Positions 1-9,325 are shown, counted from the stretch's first letter. The stretch is DNA of 64,000 bases from Levilactobacillus brevis (GCA_003666485.1 CP032931.1:868001-932000); one strand, 5' to 3'. A program made the numbers and translations. Notes: generated from the sequence alone by a model not told the origin.

Positions 1-1
1 A

Positions 2-1486
2 AGTTTAAAGAAATCTCTTTACTTGGGTTTAGCTGCTTTAAGCTTTGCCTCAGTTGCCGCAGTATCAACTACTGCTTCAGCTAAGTCATATGCTAAGGCC
101 GGTGCTTACACCGTTTTAAAGGCTGATCCTACTGAACGTAACGTCGAAGCAACTGGTACTAACGCTTTATATACTAAGCCAGGTACTGTTAAGGGTGCTA
201 AGATTGTCGCTTCCAAGAAGGTTATGGGCGAATTAGCTACTTCAAAGAAGTCAGCTAACTACTTCCGTGCTTACGGCCAAAAGGTTACTAACCGTGGTTC
301 TGTTTACTACCGTGTTGTAACGATGGACGGTAAGTACCGTGGTTACGTTTACGGTGGTAAGACTGAAGGCACTTTCGCTGCTGGCGTTAAGAAGGCTGAC
401 ACTACTGTTGACAAGACTGCTACTGACTCAATGGTTGGTAAGACTGTTTACTTTGCAAACCCAGGTACTAAGAATGTTACTTGGACTGCTCCTAAGTACA
501 CTCAATACAAGGCTTCCAAGAATGTCGTTAACACTAAGCCATTCACTAAGGATACTTTGACTGTTACCAAGGCTGCTACTAAGACTCGTGAAGGCTCATT
601 GTACTACTACGTACAAGATGCTACTCACCCATCTGTAAGTGGTTGGATTTATAGCAAGGCTGTTACTACTGACTCATCAAATGCTTTTGATGAAGTTACC
701 GATGTAAAGGTTAACTTCGTAGGTGCTGATGGTAAGACTGTTACGTCTACTATTCTTCAAAACCTAGCTCCTGATGACACCACTATTGGCACCACTGCCA
801 AGACTACTGGTACTGCTGTTGGTTCAGCGGCTAAATTAGCATTTGGTACTGATTCTACAGTTGCTTCTAAGGCATTAGCTGGTACTGGGTACACATTGGA
901 TGTTAACCCATTATCAAACGCTAACCAAGCTGCTTTGTTAGCTGCTAAGACTGGTGCTACTGTTAACTTGACTGTCACTAAGAATGCTGAAGTTACTACT
1001 CCATTGTTCTTCAAGACGGCTAACAGTACTGCTACCTCTAACGACTCCAAGACTCTGACTCAATACACTACTGGTACTGCTACTGATGCCACTGTTGTAC
1101 TTCCTTCATTGAGTGCTGGGTTCAAGGGTGTTGATGGTGCCAACTTTACCAAGGCAACGTTATTAGCATTTGCTAAGGCTAATGGTTTGGAAACGTTATA
1201 CACACCAACTTACGAAACTACTCCTGAAGGTTCTGACACTCCCGTTAAGACTTACGTTAAGTACACTTTGAACGATGCTCAAGATGGTACTTACGGTGTT
1301 AAGAGTTCTGCTACCTTACTCTACACGGCAAATGTTATCACTGGTAGTACTTCACCAGCCGATGCATCTACTTCTTCATCAGCTGATACAGGTGCAATCT
1401 TCGGTTCATCATCAGCATCCACTACTACTGGTACTGATACTGATGGTGGTCAAACCGCTGCTACCAATGTTGACTCCGGTAAATAG
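2..1486 (+). CDS. S-layer protein, N-terminus cut by window edge
   Basis: Paralogue of the L. brevis-type S-layer proteins that form the paracrystalline coat outside the wall. The frame is open from base 2 and reads [16 protein letters not shown] before the signal-peptide cleavage region (STTASA/KS). By comparison with the paralogue starting MQTNLKKS, only two or three codons lie outside the window, so the in-frame TTG at 23 is not the true start. The first ~200 residues carry the conserved, Lys/Tyr-rich half ([47 protein letters not shown]) with a second motif copy ([29 protein letters not shown]). In L. brevis SlpA this half binds the wall. The C-terminal half is Thr/Ala/Ser-rich, variable, and ends in a low-complexity Ser/Thr tail. 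Codons are strongly biased (GCT, ACT, AAG), typical of a very highly expressed gene. Confidence 0.93.
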   Translation, partial: SLKKSLYLGLAALSFASVAAVSTTASAKSYAKAGAYTVLKADPTERNVEATGTNALYTKPGTVKGAKIVASKKVMGELATSKKSANYFRAYGQKVTNRGSVYYRVVTMDGKYRGYVYGGKTEGTFAAGVKKADTTVDKTATDSMVGKTVYFANPGTKNVTWTAPKYTQYKASKNVVNTKPFTKDTLTVTKAATKTREGSLYYYVQDATHPSVSGWIYSKAVTTDSSNAFDEVTDVKVNFVGADGKTVTSTILQNLAPDDTTIGTTAKTTGTAVGSAAKLAFGTDSTVASKALAGTGYTLDVNPLSNANQAALLAAKTGATVNLTVTKNAEVTTPLFFKTANSTATSNDSKTLTQYTTGTATDATVVLPSLSAGFKGVDGANFTKATLLAFAKANGLETLYTPTYETTPEGSDTPVKTYVKYTLNDAQDGTYGVKSSATLLYTANVITGSTSPADASTSSSADTGAIFGSSSASTTTGTDTDGGQTAATNVDSGK

Positions 1487-1502
1487 TATTGTTTAGCATT
1501 TT

Positions 1503-1536
1503 AAAAAGAGCGACTCTTCTGGGTCGCTCTTTTTTA
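1503..1536 (+). terminator. Rho-independent terminator of the S-layer gene
   Basis: AAAAAGAGCGAC and GTCGCTCTTTTT form a perfect stem around an 8-nt loop, 16 bases after the S-layer stop, followed by a T run. It separates the S-layer transcript from the membrane protein gene downstream. Confidence 0.9.
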
Positions 1537-1562
1537 TTTGAGTTTTTATAAGAGGTGAAATA

Positions 1563-4211
1563 ATGAAAAAATCAGTCAAAGGTCGGTTCCCATTGACACT
1601 AATTTCGGCCTTTTTTGTTCCGATAATTATCATGGGTAGTATATTTATTTCTATGAAAATGATTCCTTTCGGTTCAAACAGTCTTTTGACAGTAGATTTG
1701 AACCAACAATATATAGATTTTTTTGCGTATTTGAGAAATACAATTCTCCATGATCCTTCAAGCCTGTTCTATTCCTTTTCGAATGGTTTTGGCGGTGAGA
1801 TGTTTGGAACATGGTCTTACTACTTGTTGAGTCCTTTAAATTGGATTTTACTTTTTTGCACAGGCACTTCACTGACTACTGGTATATTTTTTATAACTTT
1901 AGCCAAATATGGGCTTGCTGGTCTTTCGTTTGCATACTTATTGTTGAAGACATCACAACAAAAGGGGCTACCCTTAGTTACCTTTTCGACTGTTTATGCA
2001 CTGATGGGATGGACTATAGCAAATCAATTAAATATAATTTGGCTGGATTCAATCTACTTACTGCCATTAGTATTTTTGGGATTATACTTCTTGGTTAATA
2101 ATGGAGAATGGAAGATGTATCTCATATGGTTGACGATTTCTTTGATTGTGAATTACTATATGGCCTATATGATTTGCTTATTTATGATTCTTATGTTCAT
2201 CTTTCTCGCTGTAAATGGTTTTGAAAATAAGGATAACTTCATTAAACAGACAAAGTTGTTTATTTTATCGTCACTAGGATCGGCAATGTTATCGGCGTTT
2301 GTGTTATTGCCAACTTTTTGGTCATTATTGCAAAGTAAGGCACATTATACTGCCTCATCAGTTCGCTGGAACTTCGAATTTTTTCCGCCAAAAATGATTG
2401 CAAAATTTTTTATGGGATCCCTAAATACCTCGCAATTGCCGGAAGGAACTGCCAATCTTTTTGTAGGTTCTATTGTGTTAGTCGGGTTTCTGTTTTACTT
2501 TTTTGATAAGCATATATTACGCAGGACACGAATTACGGCCGCAATTGTATCAGTATTTTTATTACTTTCAATGTGTTTCCGCCCCTTAGATGTTTTGTGG
2601 CATGCAGGGCAATTTCCAGTATGGTATACCTATAGATTTTCTTTCGTAGTTTGCTTTTGGCTTGTCTGGTTAGCCGCACAAGAATTAACGGCTAAATTTA
2701 AAGCGAACAAGACATCTCTGAGTGTTGTGATGATATTACTAATGATGGGCGTTGTTTATGTTGCACTCAATTTGTCAGAGTTTTCCTTTCTGAAAAAATA
2801 TCAGATTTTACTTGGAACTATTTTTCTATTAATTGCACTGATTTTAGCTATCTTACCAATTAAAAAGAAATTGATATACCTTTTAGTTTTCTTTTCAGTC
2901 GGAGTTGCTGAAGTGACGATGAATGCTTACATTTCATTAAACAGCTTGGTGTATACCCCGCAAAGTCAATACAGTTATTACACAAAGACGCTACAAGGAC
3001 TGGTAAATAAAGTTCAGAAACAAGATTCGGGTTTCTATCGTATCGGAAAGACTTTCGTTCGTACTAGAGGAGATGCCTTTCAAACTGGGTTTAAGGGTGG
3101 GGACGTTTTCTCGTCTGTTATACCGAAAGAAATGACTGATTTTTATGGGCACTTGGGTAGTCCAGATGGAGCAGGGTTCGTTGTATATACTAATGGGACT
3201 TTATTGACTGATTCATTATTGAATATGAAGTATTACTTGCAAGAAAAAGTAACTAACGCTGGTGTCGTCAGCATATACAATCCATTACGCGCTGCATCAA
3301 ACAAGGCAGACGTTAGTGAATATAAGCAGGTGGGTCAAACTTCAAAAGCTAGGATCTATAAGAATCCGTATGCATTACCAGTGGGATTTGCCGCCAGTGA
3401 TCAAGTGATAGGGCTTAAAGACAAGACTCGGGATCCAGCCAAATTTCAAGCAAATTGGTTGAGTGCACTTACTGGGAATCCTTTGGATAAGAACCTGTAT
3501 GTACCACAGAACTTTAATAGAATCACATTTGATAATGTGAAGCCCTTATATAAGGTCACGGACGCAACGTTCTATAAGAAAGATGCTCAGAAGCCTGGGT
3601 CGATTACGCTATACTTTACGCCTACTACTAATGATGCATATTATCTAACTGTTGGATCGCTAATAAACGAAAAAACAGGATCGTTTACTTTAAATGGTAA
3701 GCCGGTAGCACAAGTTGGTCCTTATCGGCATAATATTATGATCAGTATTGCTAATAATAGTAAGGGTAAGGTCCAAAAGCTGACAATACGTTTAGCTAAG
3801 CCCAAGCTTTGGTTACAAAACTTTACGTTATATAAGTTCGATAACAATGCTTTTGAAAACTCAGTTGGTCGGTTGCAACAGCATCCTTGGAAACTGGAGG
3901 ACTATAGCAACCGCTACTTGAGGGGAAATGTCACATCTGAGAATTCTAATCAGGTTTTGAATACGTCTATTCCTTATTCAGAAGGTTGGCATGCGAAGGT
4001 TAATGGAAAAACTGCTGAGATTTATAAGACAGTTAATATGTTTATGGCTGTTAAGTTGTCGAAAGGAAAGAACGAGGTTAGTTTTTCTTATTGGCCACCG
4101 TTATTGAATATTGGTATTGTAATTAGTCTGTTGACTTTAGTTTCGATAGTAGGATACTTTGGATATCTTCATAAGAAGTTATTAGGTCAAAGAAAGATTG
4201 ATTCTGAATAG
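1563..4211 (+). CDS. YfhO family GT-C-type membrane glycosyltransferase
   Basis: Large polytopic membrane protein (882 aa) of the YfhO family. Members are GT-C-fold enzymes thought to move sugars from lipid carriers onto cell-envelope polymers on the outer face of the membrane; some are linked to teichoic acid glycosylation. The N-terminus holds the family signature: TM1 followed by a loop with SLLTVDLNQQYIDFFAYLR, then FYSFSNGFGGEMFGTWSYYLLSPLN. About a dozen further hydrophobic segments span residues ~85-470, then a long extracytoplasmic region (~475-840), and a last TM segment before a Lys/Arg-rich end. RBS AGAGGTG precedes the ATG. It stands alone, with a terminator on the upstream side. 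Substrate unknown. Confidence 0.88.
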   Translation: MKKSVKGRFPLTLISAFFVPIIIMGSIFISMKMIPFGSNSLLTVDLNQQYIDFFAYLRNTILHDPSSLFYSFSNGFGGEMFGTWSYYLLSPLNWILLFCTGTSLTTGIFFITLAKYGLAGLSFAYLLLKTSQQKGLPLVTFSTVYALMGWTIANQLNIIWLDSIYLLPLVFLGLYFLVNNGEWKMYLIWLTISLIVNYYMAYMICLFMILMFIFLAVNGFENKDNFIKQTKLFILSSLGSAMLSAFVLLPTFWSLLQSKAHYTASSVRWNFEFFPPKMIAKFFMGSLNTSQLPEGTANLFVGSIVLVGFLFYFFDKHILRRTRITAAIVSVFLLLSMCFRPLDVLWHAGQFPVWYTYRFSFVVCFWLVWLAAQELTAKFKANKTSLSVVMILLMMGVVYVALNLSEFSFLKKYQILLGTIFLLIALILAILPIKKKLIYLLVFFSVGVAEVTMNAYISLNSLVYTPQSQYSYYTKTLQGLVNKVQKQDSGFYRIGKTFVRTRGDAFQTGFKGGDVFSSVIPKEMTDFYGHLGSPDGAGFVVYTNGTLLTDSLLNMKYYLQEKVTNAGVVSIYNPLRAASNKADVSEYKQVGQTSKARIYKNPYALPVGFAASDQVIGLKDKTRDPAKFQANWLSALTGNPLDKNLYVPQNFNRITFDNVKPLYKVTDATFYKKDAQKPGSITLYFTPTTNDAYYLTVGSLINEKTGSFTLNGKPVAQVGPYRHNIMISIANNSKGKVQKLTIRLAKPKLWLQNFTLYKFDNNAFENSVGRLQQHPWKLEDYSNRYLRGNVTSENSNQVLNTSIPYSEGWHAKVNGKTAEIYKTVNMFMAVKLSKGKNEVSFSYWPPLLNIGIVISLLTLVSIVGYFGYLHKKLLGQRKIDSE

Positions 4212-4511
4212 GCGTACCTTTTAGATGAGGGCAGTAACGCTTAGGAACGATGTGATTGGGCGGTACCGTGACGGTCTTGATCCGTTGGTAGAAAAGCTGG
4301 CTACGCAGTACTAATCTATCCAGAATCGGTGCGGCGGTAATCAGGAAGCACAGTCACATTGATCTGCGTGAGTCATTGCGAGCTTTTTAGAAGACATGCT
4401 GTGGTTGCCGAATTTCGTAGAGGATGAAGACCTGGTAGCCTGTTCATCATTGTAATTTAGTTTAGCCCTCGGTGGTAGTGATGGAACTATCATGATTGCT
4501 TGGTGCATGGA
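4212..4511. other. Gene-free stretch
   Basis: No open frame longer than about 40 codons and no recognisable remnant on either strand. There are several in-frame stops in each direction; it may be decayed coding DNA, but I could not match it to a family. Confidence 0.4.
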
Positions 4512-4556
4512 AGAGAAGGCCCGACCTCAAAACGAGGACGGACCTTCTCTTTTTTA
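4512..4556 (+). terminator. Hairpin with T run, probably acting in both directions
   Basis: AGAGAAGG-CCCGACCTC pairs with GAGGACGGACCTTCTCT across a short AAAAC loop, followed by six T on the plus strand. It sits between the converging YfhO gene and the small minus-strand membrane protein gene. Confidence 0.75.
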
Positions 4557-4578
4557 ATCTATGGTTCACTACGGTCAG

Positions 4579-5019
4579 TTATTTGGTACCGGCTGTGATG
4601 TCGCGGATCAGAAGCGTGAACGGTGTTGCATACATTGTCACGAGAGCGATGACGCTCAGCTTGAATAAGACTGTTGCTAGTAAAGCGGAATGTCCAATGA
4701 GGGCAACCGCACCGGTTAGACTCAGAACGCCAGTTAAAAACAGGATACATAGTAGGCTGCCAAGAAAATGCGCAGAGCCTGGGCCAGTGATATTTGTAGG
4801 ATAGTGCCTGTAGATTTTGTAACCGACATGGATGATCAATGGCCCGAGGGCTTTAACGATAATGAGCAAGGTGAGCGGTGTATTTGGTTTAATCGTCCAT
4901 AGGCTCTCGACTACCGTTGCAAGTATGATTATGGTCAGTAAGCGTGAAATTTTTGGCCATTGGTGTGATGACCCTGATTTTGACCGCGACTTTGAATGCC
5001 AGAGATATTTCTTAAACAT
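4579..5019 (-). CDS. Hypothetical membrane protein
   Basis: 146 aa, not recognised. A short basic, Ser-rich N-terminus (residues 1-24) is followed by four hydrophobic segments: about 27-45, 49-65, 83-110 and 113-140. It reads as a small four-helix integral membrane protein with a positively charged cytoplasmic start. The ATG is preceded by GGAAAGAAG, a fair RBS. It faces the YfhO gene and ends near the shared hairpin. It lies at the border of the accessory region, and nothing around it gives a function. Confidence 0.6.
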   Translation of the reverse strand: MFKKYLWHSKSRSKSGSSHQWPKISRLLTIIILATVVESLWTIKPNTPLTLLIIVKALGPLIIHVGYKIYRHYPTNITGPGSAHFLGSLLCILFLTGVLSLTGAVALIGHSALLATVLFKLSVIALVTMYATPFTLLIRDITAGTK

Positions 5020-5214
5020 AATATCAACTTCTTTCCGTTATTGTAGTGCCACTTAATCTGGCACGGATGGATGATAGCAAGTATCCGTGAATTTTTGCAA
5101 GTCCTTCCTGAATCAGTGCCAGGTTTTTAAGTCAGTTATTAGTAGTTCATAAGTTGTCAAAGAGGTTGCGATAAATATGGGCATAAAGCAGATGGCTATG
5201 GTTGGTCTAATCCC

Positions 5215-5256
5215 TTTTCATATAATATATAATATATAATATATGTTATATGAAAA
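5215..5256. promoter_or_regulatory. AT-rich palindrome upstream of the SLATT-RT operon
   Basis: An 11-bp perfect inverted repeat (TTTTCATATAA ... TTATATGAAAA) encloses tandem ATATAAT units, within a 400-base gene-free stretch (5020-5419). A partial second copy, TTTTTCATATATAATATAT, follows at about 5274-5292. It lies ~165 bases before the SLATT start. A closely similar element (TTCATATA ... TATATGAA with CATATAA units) occurs at 11935-11965 ahead of another accessory gene. The rest of 5020-5419 has no gene. Operator, promoter UP-type region or site of transfer are all possible. Confidence 0.5.
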
Positions 5257-5419
5257 AGTAATAGTTAAATTATTTTTCATATATAATATATTGATAAGCA
5301 AAACTAACTGTGCTAAAGTTAAGTGTGACATGGGTAATAATCTAGTAGATGTGTACTCAAGGGATATCTGTTTTAAAAATCCCTTTTTCATTCATCGATG
5401 AAGTTGAAGAGGCGAATGT

Positions 5420-6010
5420 TTGTTGAAAAATAATGAAAATACAACAGATGTAGAATCAATTAAGGCGGCAATCAAGAAGAAGGCTGATGGGTGGAAGAGA
5501 ACAAGAAGTAATCGTATTAGCGCTTCAGAAAGACTAAAGGGATACTCAAGTAAATGGAACATGGTCACTTTCATCTTCAACGTTGAAGCGGTGCTATTTA
5601 TGGTTATTTCATTGAAGTATCCAATTCTTAATGGGATTGATGCTGTTATTTCTGGCTTCTTTTCACTGTATGTGATCCTATTACAATATTTTTTAGCAAC
5701 ATTGAATTACGAAGCAAGAGCGTTGAAGTTTCACTACGAGGAACTTCAAATTGAAAATCTACGTTTACGGCTGAAGCAATTGTATCATTCTAGTAAAAGC
5801 GCGGAACAATTAAGCTCAGAATATAATGGTATTACTAGAGAGTATCAAGAGAACCTGACGGGGTACGAAAATCATGGCGAAATTGATGATTTACGAACAA
5901 CGGCGAAGAAAAAGGTTTCAGATTACAGTATTGAAAATATGTTTATTTATGCAAATTTCATCATTGTAATTGCGGCACCAGTTCTCTTTGCTTGTCAGTA
6001 TGTACTGTAG
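5420..6010 (+). CDS. SLATT-domain membrane protein, putative effector
   Basis: 196 aa. SLATT proteins are small two-TM predicted effectors found in nucleotide-signalling and reverse-transcriptase conflict systems (described by comparative genomics). Seen here: a basic, amphipathic N-terminus with the typical 'RLKGYSSKWNMVTFIFNVEAV' lead into TM1 (~46-66), TM2 (~72-93), then a long helical cytosolic part with LKFHYEELQIENLRLRLKQLYHS, and a third hydrophobic segment at the C-terminus (~172-195). The TM hairpin followed by 'LNYEARALKFHYEELQ' fits the SLATT_5-like group, which is known to sit next to reverse transcriptases. It starts at TTG with RBS GAAGAGG 7 nt upstream. The reverse transcriptase gene follows 25 bases downstream. 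Inference: membrane-disrupting effector controlled by the RT. Confidence 0.8.
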   Translation: MLKNNENTTDVESIKAAIKKKADGWKRTRSNRISASERLKGYSSKWNMVTFIFNVEAVLFMVISLKYPILNGIDAVISGFFSLYVILLQYFLATLNYEARALKFHYEELQIENLRLRLKQLYHSSKSAEQLSSEYNGITREYQENLTGYENHGEIDDLRTTAKKKVSDYSIENMFIYANFIIVIAAPVLFACQYVL

Positions 6011-6035
6011 ATTAATATTAAGCTGGTGAGCGTCT

Positions 6036-7547
6036 TTGAAGACAAGTGAAATGGAAAAACTTTTGAATTTATCTGTTAGATATATGAAGCGACAGGCTAG
6101 TTCACAACCGTTTAAGGCTCAGATGATGGTTTTAAAAAGACATTTCCATAATAAGAGACCACGTAAGAATAAAGAAAGCTTTAGAAAGTACACGACCACT
6201 TTTAATAGCACACAGTTAGATTGGTGCATGAATATTAGAGATTTTATGTATAAGCATGATTATTTCACACCGCGTAAAGGGGTGTTAATGCATCCTGATA
6301 TGTATCTGTACTATTTATATCAAGTTATCTCGATTTGTTATAAATTGTGGAAAAATTATCATGTATTTAGTAACGAAGGTGATGTGTTTTCATTTTCGCG
6401 GGGACGTGTCAAAGTGTTTTATGCAGGAAAGCTTTCTTTTAGAAAAAATTTCAAAATTTCGACTGATAGAGCGGGATATAAAGAGAGTTATAAAAATTTT
6501 CAATATTACCGAGCAAAGTTTCAAGGTAATAGGGTCTTAAAGATTGATATCCAAGATTTTTTTGTAAATATCAATTTGGATAGATTGTTGGACACACTGT
6601 ACAAGCTGAATATCATGGGAAGGTATGATTTTAGAGGAGAAATATATAGTTTAAAACGAATCTTTTTGGAGTCTAAATATACATCCTTACCACAAGTTGA
6701 AGGTTCTCTTGCTTCGTCGCTCCTGTCCCAGATATACTTGATGCCGTTTACTGCTCAATTAAATAAAATTGCTAAAAAAATGAATCTTAGAGTTGTCAGA
6801 TATGTTGATGATATGTATATCAGTTTACCTAAGGGATTCACGAACAAACAGGTACATGAACTTGAAAATCAAATTAGTTCGGAATTATGGCAGCTAGGAC
6901 TCAACTTAAATAGTAATAAAATTGAACTTTACAGTGTGAATAAGTATAAAAATGCTACTACATACAATTTGGATCAGAGTGATTCCTTTGGTCAAAAATT
7001 TGTTAGCCCGCAATACATTCAAGATAAAATTAGAAGTCTAGTGAATGATGATGGGAAACAAATCAGGCTATTTTGGAATGATGTCAGCAAATTGTATGCG
7101 GAGAAGGGAATTGATCTAGCGAAGTATGGTAGTCTGGTAAACAAATACTTCAGTATCAAGAATGATGATGCAAATAAAGTTATTAAAGGGCTAGTATTTG
7201 GTAAGGAATGGCAGGCAAATTTATCTACTGCAACGAAAAAATCTTTGATTGACCGGCCGGAGATTATATTATTTGATCCAGGGACTTTTGTCATGGTTCT
7301 TTTGCAATTTGAGAAGAATTATCAAGCTGTTTCGCAGAATAGAGGCTATTTTCCAGTTGAGGACTTTATTAAACGAACGCATATGGAGTCACCGTATTAC
7401 TCTGTGCGAGAAGGACTTGTCGATACAGCTTACTTTCTGCAGAATAAAAAGTTTTTAGATTCTGTAGAAGTTCAGAAAAAAATACTTGGTTTGAATTTTG
7501 AGTATCTGAAGTTTCTTCAGAATTTTTATGTTGGTGATAGTGTTTAG
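6036..7547 (+). CDS. Reverse transcriptase of an Abi/DRT-like defence system
   Basis: 503-aa RNA-directed DNA polymerase. The catalytic core is visible: motif A as LKIDIQDFFVNIN (Asp171), a PQVEGSLASSLLSQIYL block (~219-235), and RYVDDMYI (YVDD at 256-259, the two catalytic Asp intact). No maturase X or HNH endonuclease domain is present, which argues against a group II intron protein. The ~200 residues after the palm are helical and unrecognised, as in Abi/unknown-group (UG) reverse transcriptases involved in phage defence. Starts at TTG with GGTGAG upstream. It is in one operon with the SLATT gene; the pairing suggests RT activity or its DNA product controls the membrane effector. I cannot assign a DRT type number without a phylogeny. 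AT-rich compared with the genome core. Confidence 0.88.
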   Translation: MKTSEMEKLLNLSVRYMKRQASSQPFKAQMMVLKRHFHNKRPRKNKESFRKYTTTFNSTQLDWCMNIRDFMYKHDYFTPRKGVLMHPDMYLYYLYQVISICYKLWKNYHVFSNEGDVFSFSRGRVKVFYAGKLSFRKNFKISTDRAGYKESYKNFQYYRAKFQGNRVLKIDIQDFFVNINLDRLLDTLYKLNIMGRYDFRGEIYSLKRIFLESKYTSLPQVEGSLASSLLSQIYLMPFTAQLNKIAKKMNLRVVRYVDDMYISLPKGFTNKQVHELENQISSELWQLGLNLNSNKIELYSVNKYKNATTYNLDQSDSFGQKFVSPQYIQDKIRSLVNDDGKQIRLFWNDVSKLYAEKGIDLAKYGSLVNKYFSIKNDDANKVIKGLVFGKEWQANLSTATKKSLIDRPEIILFDPGTFVMVLLQFEKNYQAVSQNRGYFPVEDFIKRTHMESPYYSVREGLVDTAYFLQNKKFLDSVEVQKKILGLNFEYLKFLQNFYVGDSV

Positions 7548-7557
7548 AAGTGGGGAT

Positions 7558-7624
7558 GAAAATCCGCGAACGCCATGGGAAAAGCCCCTGGTTATATTTC
7601 CTTTGGTACATGGCGGATTTTTCA
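7558..7624 (+). terminator. Long structured 3' hairpin after the RT gene
   Basis: GAAAATCCG and CCATG on the left pair with CATGG and CGGATTTTTC on the right, with a 6-nt bulge (CGAACG). The enclosed ~30 bases can fold further (CCATGGG with CCCCTGG; GGAAA with TTTCC). The T run suggests a terminator, but it is longer and more branched than most in this window. It could be the template or partner RNA of the reverse transcriptase. Confidence 0.6.
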
Positions 7625-7779
7625 ATTGTATTTGGAATAAGCTAGAGGGTTAGGAGGCTTGAATCAATGCACTAGCGGGAGAGTTATGGTGCTGTCCTCT
7701 TCGTACGATAACTGTTGTCATAGCCAATAAGAGATAGTTTTGTGCTTACTAAGACTGTGCTGCTAACAAGAGCGCCTCA

Positions 7780-7980
7780 ACTTGGGAAGGTATTTAACTA
7801 ATACCAACGGCTGGGCCCACTCACTCCCATAGCGACAACCACCGCCACGTCTCCGGCGTCAAGATCTACAAGGTGGCAGGCGGTTCTGCTAACAGTAAGT
7901 ACGCAAAGACTGTGAAACAAGGATTGCAAGGTCGCCAGGGTGGCGGCCTTTTTGCATGGGATAGCTATGCTGTGCCGCAA
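7780..7980 (+). pseudogene. Possible decayed gene fragment
   Basis: No gene is intact between 7625 and 8185. One frame reads GRYLTNTNGWAHS up to a stop at 7836; the next frame continues as HSDNHRHVSGVKIYKVAGGS and then NSKYAKTVKQG. The two joined look like a tail of a secreted protein broken by a frameshift. The stretch ends in a good terminator, which fits a former gene end. Weak evidence; the family is not recognised. Confidence 0.3.
7925..7956 (+). terminator. Rho-independent terminator
   Basis: TGCAAGGTCGCC and GGCGGCCTTTTTGCA form a stem around AGGGT with T5 inside the right arm. It follows the apparent gene remnant. Confidence 0.7.
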
Positions 7981-8076
7981 GCATATTGGCGATGAACGAA
8001 CTAGCGGTCAAAGTGGTTGAGGGCGTACTTGGGTTCGGGGTTAAAACGATAGTTCTAGGGGATTGGGAATTGGCGT

Positions 8077-8098
8077 GTTATGCTGGGACCAGCATAAC
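8077..8098. promoter_or_regulatory. 22-bp palindrome upstream of the ImmA/IrrE gene
   Basis: Perfect 10-bp arms GTTATGCTGG / CCAGCATAAC with only GA between them, followed by CCGAGAT. The same design (GTTATGCTTG / CAAGCATAAC, then CCGAGAT) occurs at 21355-21381. It lies ~88 bases ahead of the preferred start of the peptidase gene and may be an operator. Confidence 0.45.
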
Positions 8099-8185
8099 CG
8101 AGATGAACTGAAGAGTAGACTGGAGATAAGCAAACCTGACTTCGCTTGTGGCCAGTACCGGTTGTATGAGAGGCGGTGGGAAGTA

Positions 8186-9325
8186 GTGGCAACTTTAAGA
8201 GTTCCAGTCAGTGGCCAAGTGCTCCAATGGGCAATCACGCACGGTGAGCGGTCAGAAGATGAGTTGCGAAGAGCGTATCGGCTAGATGCTTGGTTAGATC
8301 CGCGGACTGAAAGTGACCTGCCAACCTTTGAACAACTGCAACGCTTCAGCCGGGAGACACGGGTGCCCTTCGATTACTTTTTTAAGGACCAGGTCCCGGA
8401 AGAAACGTCTGCGTTCTTGACACTAAGGACGGTCAATGACCCCACAGTGCAGCCCAGCCGTCGATTGATTGAGACTATCTACGCATTGGAAACACGGCAG
8501 GCGTGGATGAAGGATTATCTACTGGCACAGGGGGATCAACCACCATTTCGATTTTGGCGCGTGATTAGCGAAGAGATGAGCCCAGTTACCGCCGCCAAGC
8601 AGGTTTCGGATTTATTGGACTTATCAGGTACGTTTGATAGGCGCGCCGATAGTCTGTTGGCCGTTCTGCGAGCGAACATTAGTCAGCTAGGGATTTTGGT
8701 GATGCAAAATGGCGTTGTTGGCACTGATAGCCAGCGGCCACTGGCTATCAATGAGTTCCGAGCGATTGCACTCAGTGATGCGGTTAGTCCGTTGATTTTC
8801 ATCAATGACGCCGATAATGGGCCGGCCAAGGTATTTTCGCTGATCCATGAGTTCGTACATATTTTGCTTGGCCGTAATGAAATCCTGAATGTCTCACTGG
8901 CAGATGACGTGGCGAGTGAGCGGTGGCTCAATCAGGTCACGCTGAATGTGCTGCTGCCGGAGCCAGAAATGCAGTTGGCGTTGACCAGTGACCGTACTGT
9001 AGCAGATAACTTGAAGTTCTTGGTGCAAAAGTACCCGGTTAGTCTAGTTGCGGCGGCAATGCGGCTGCGGTCGCTGGGTGCTTGTGATCAAGCCCTAGTT
9101 GACTGGGCACGAGCTGAACAACGGCGGAAATTGGCAAGTGAAGCGGCTGGTCCGAGTCGTCGCTGCTATGAGGTGGCCCCCTCACTGATTGATCGGCGGT
9201 TCGCTAAAGCAGTGATTGGTTGTGAGTCACGTGGTGAGTTACCGCTTGCCTCGGCGGCGTCGATGTTGGATGTGCAGTTGCGGGCTTATGATGGTTTGGT
9301 GGATGCGTTGTTGGGCAGTGATTAA
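8186..9325 (+). CDS. XRE-like/ImmA-IrrE family metallopeptidase
   Basis: 379 aa from the chosen GTG. The N-terminal ~65 residues have the pattern seen before many ImmA/IrrE peptidases: VSGQVLQWAITHGERSEDEL, then LPTFEQLQRFSRETRVPFDYFF. The peptidase domain follows, with the zinc motif HEFVH in FSLIHEFVHILLG at about residue 220. Such proteins cleave repressors or antitoxins in mobile elements and stress responses. The frame is open back to 8063, but the upstream 41 residues have no family resemblance and would cover the palindrome at 8077. GTG at 8186 gives a start (MATLRVPVSGQVL) that fits the family and has AGGCGG/GGGAAG just ahead. The gene has normal GC for this genome. No partner antitoxin is evident. 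Confidence 0.82.
   Translation: MATLRVPVSGQVLQWAITHGERSEDELRRAYRLDAWLDPRTESDLPTFEQLQRFSRETRVPFDYFFKDQVPEETSAFLTLRTVNDPTVQPSRRLIETIYALETRQAWMKDYLLAQGDQPPFRFWRVISEEMSPVTAAKQVSDLLDLSGTFDRRADSLLAVLRANISQLGILVMQNGVVGTDSQRPLAINEFRAIALSDAVSPLIFINDADNGPAKVFSLIHEFVHILLGRNEILNVSLADDVASERWLNQVTLNVLLPEPEMQLALTSDRTVADNLKFLVQKYPVSLVAAAMRLRSLGACDQALVDWARAEQRRKLASEAAGPSRRCYEVAPSLIDRRFAKAVIGCESRGELPLASAASMLDVQLRAYDGLVDALLGSD

Noticed and set aside
4496-4804. Plus-strand frame of 102 codons opposite the 146-aa membrane protein
   Set aside because: No RBS; runs through a terminator hairpin; the minus-strand frame has TM segments and an RBS.
5215-5300. CRISPR-like array suggested by short AT repeats
   Set aside because: Units are 7-8 bases without unique spacers; it is a palindromic AT tract.
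6036-7547. Group II intron-encoded reverse transcriptase
   Set aside because: No maturase X domain, no endonuclease domain, no domain V/VI-like RNA downstream, and a coupled SLATT gene upstream.
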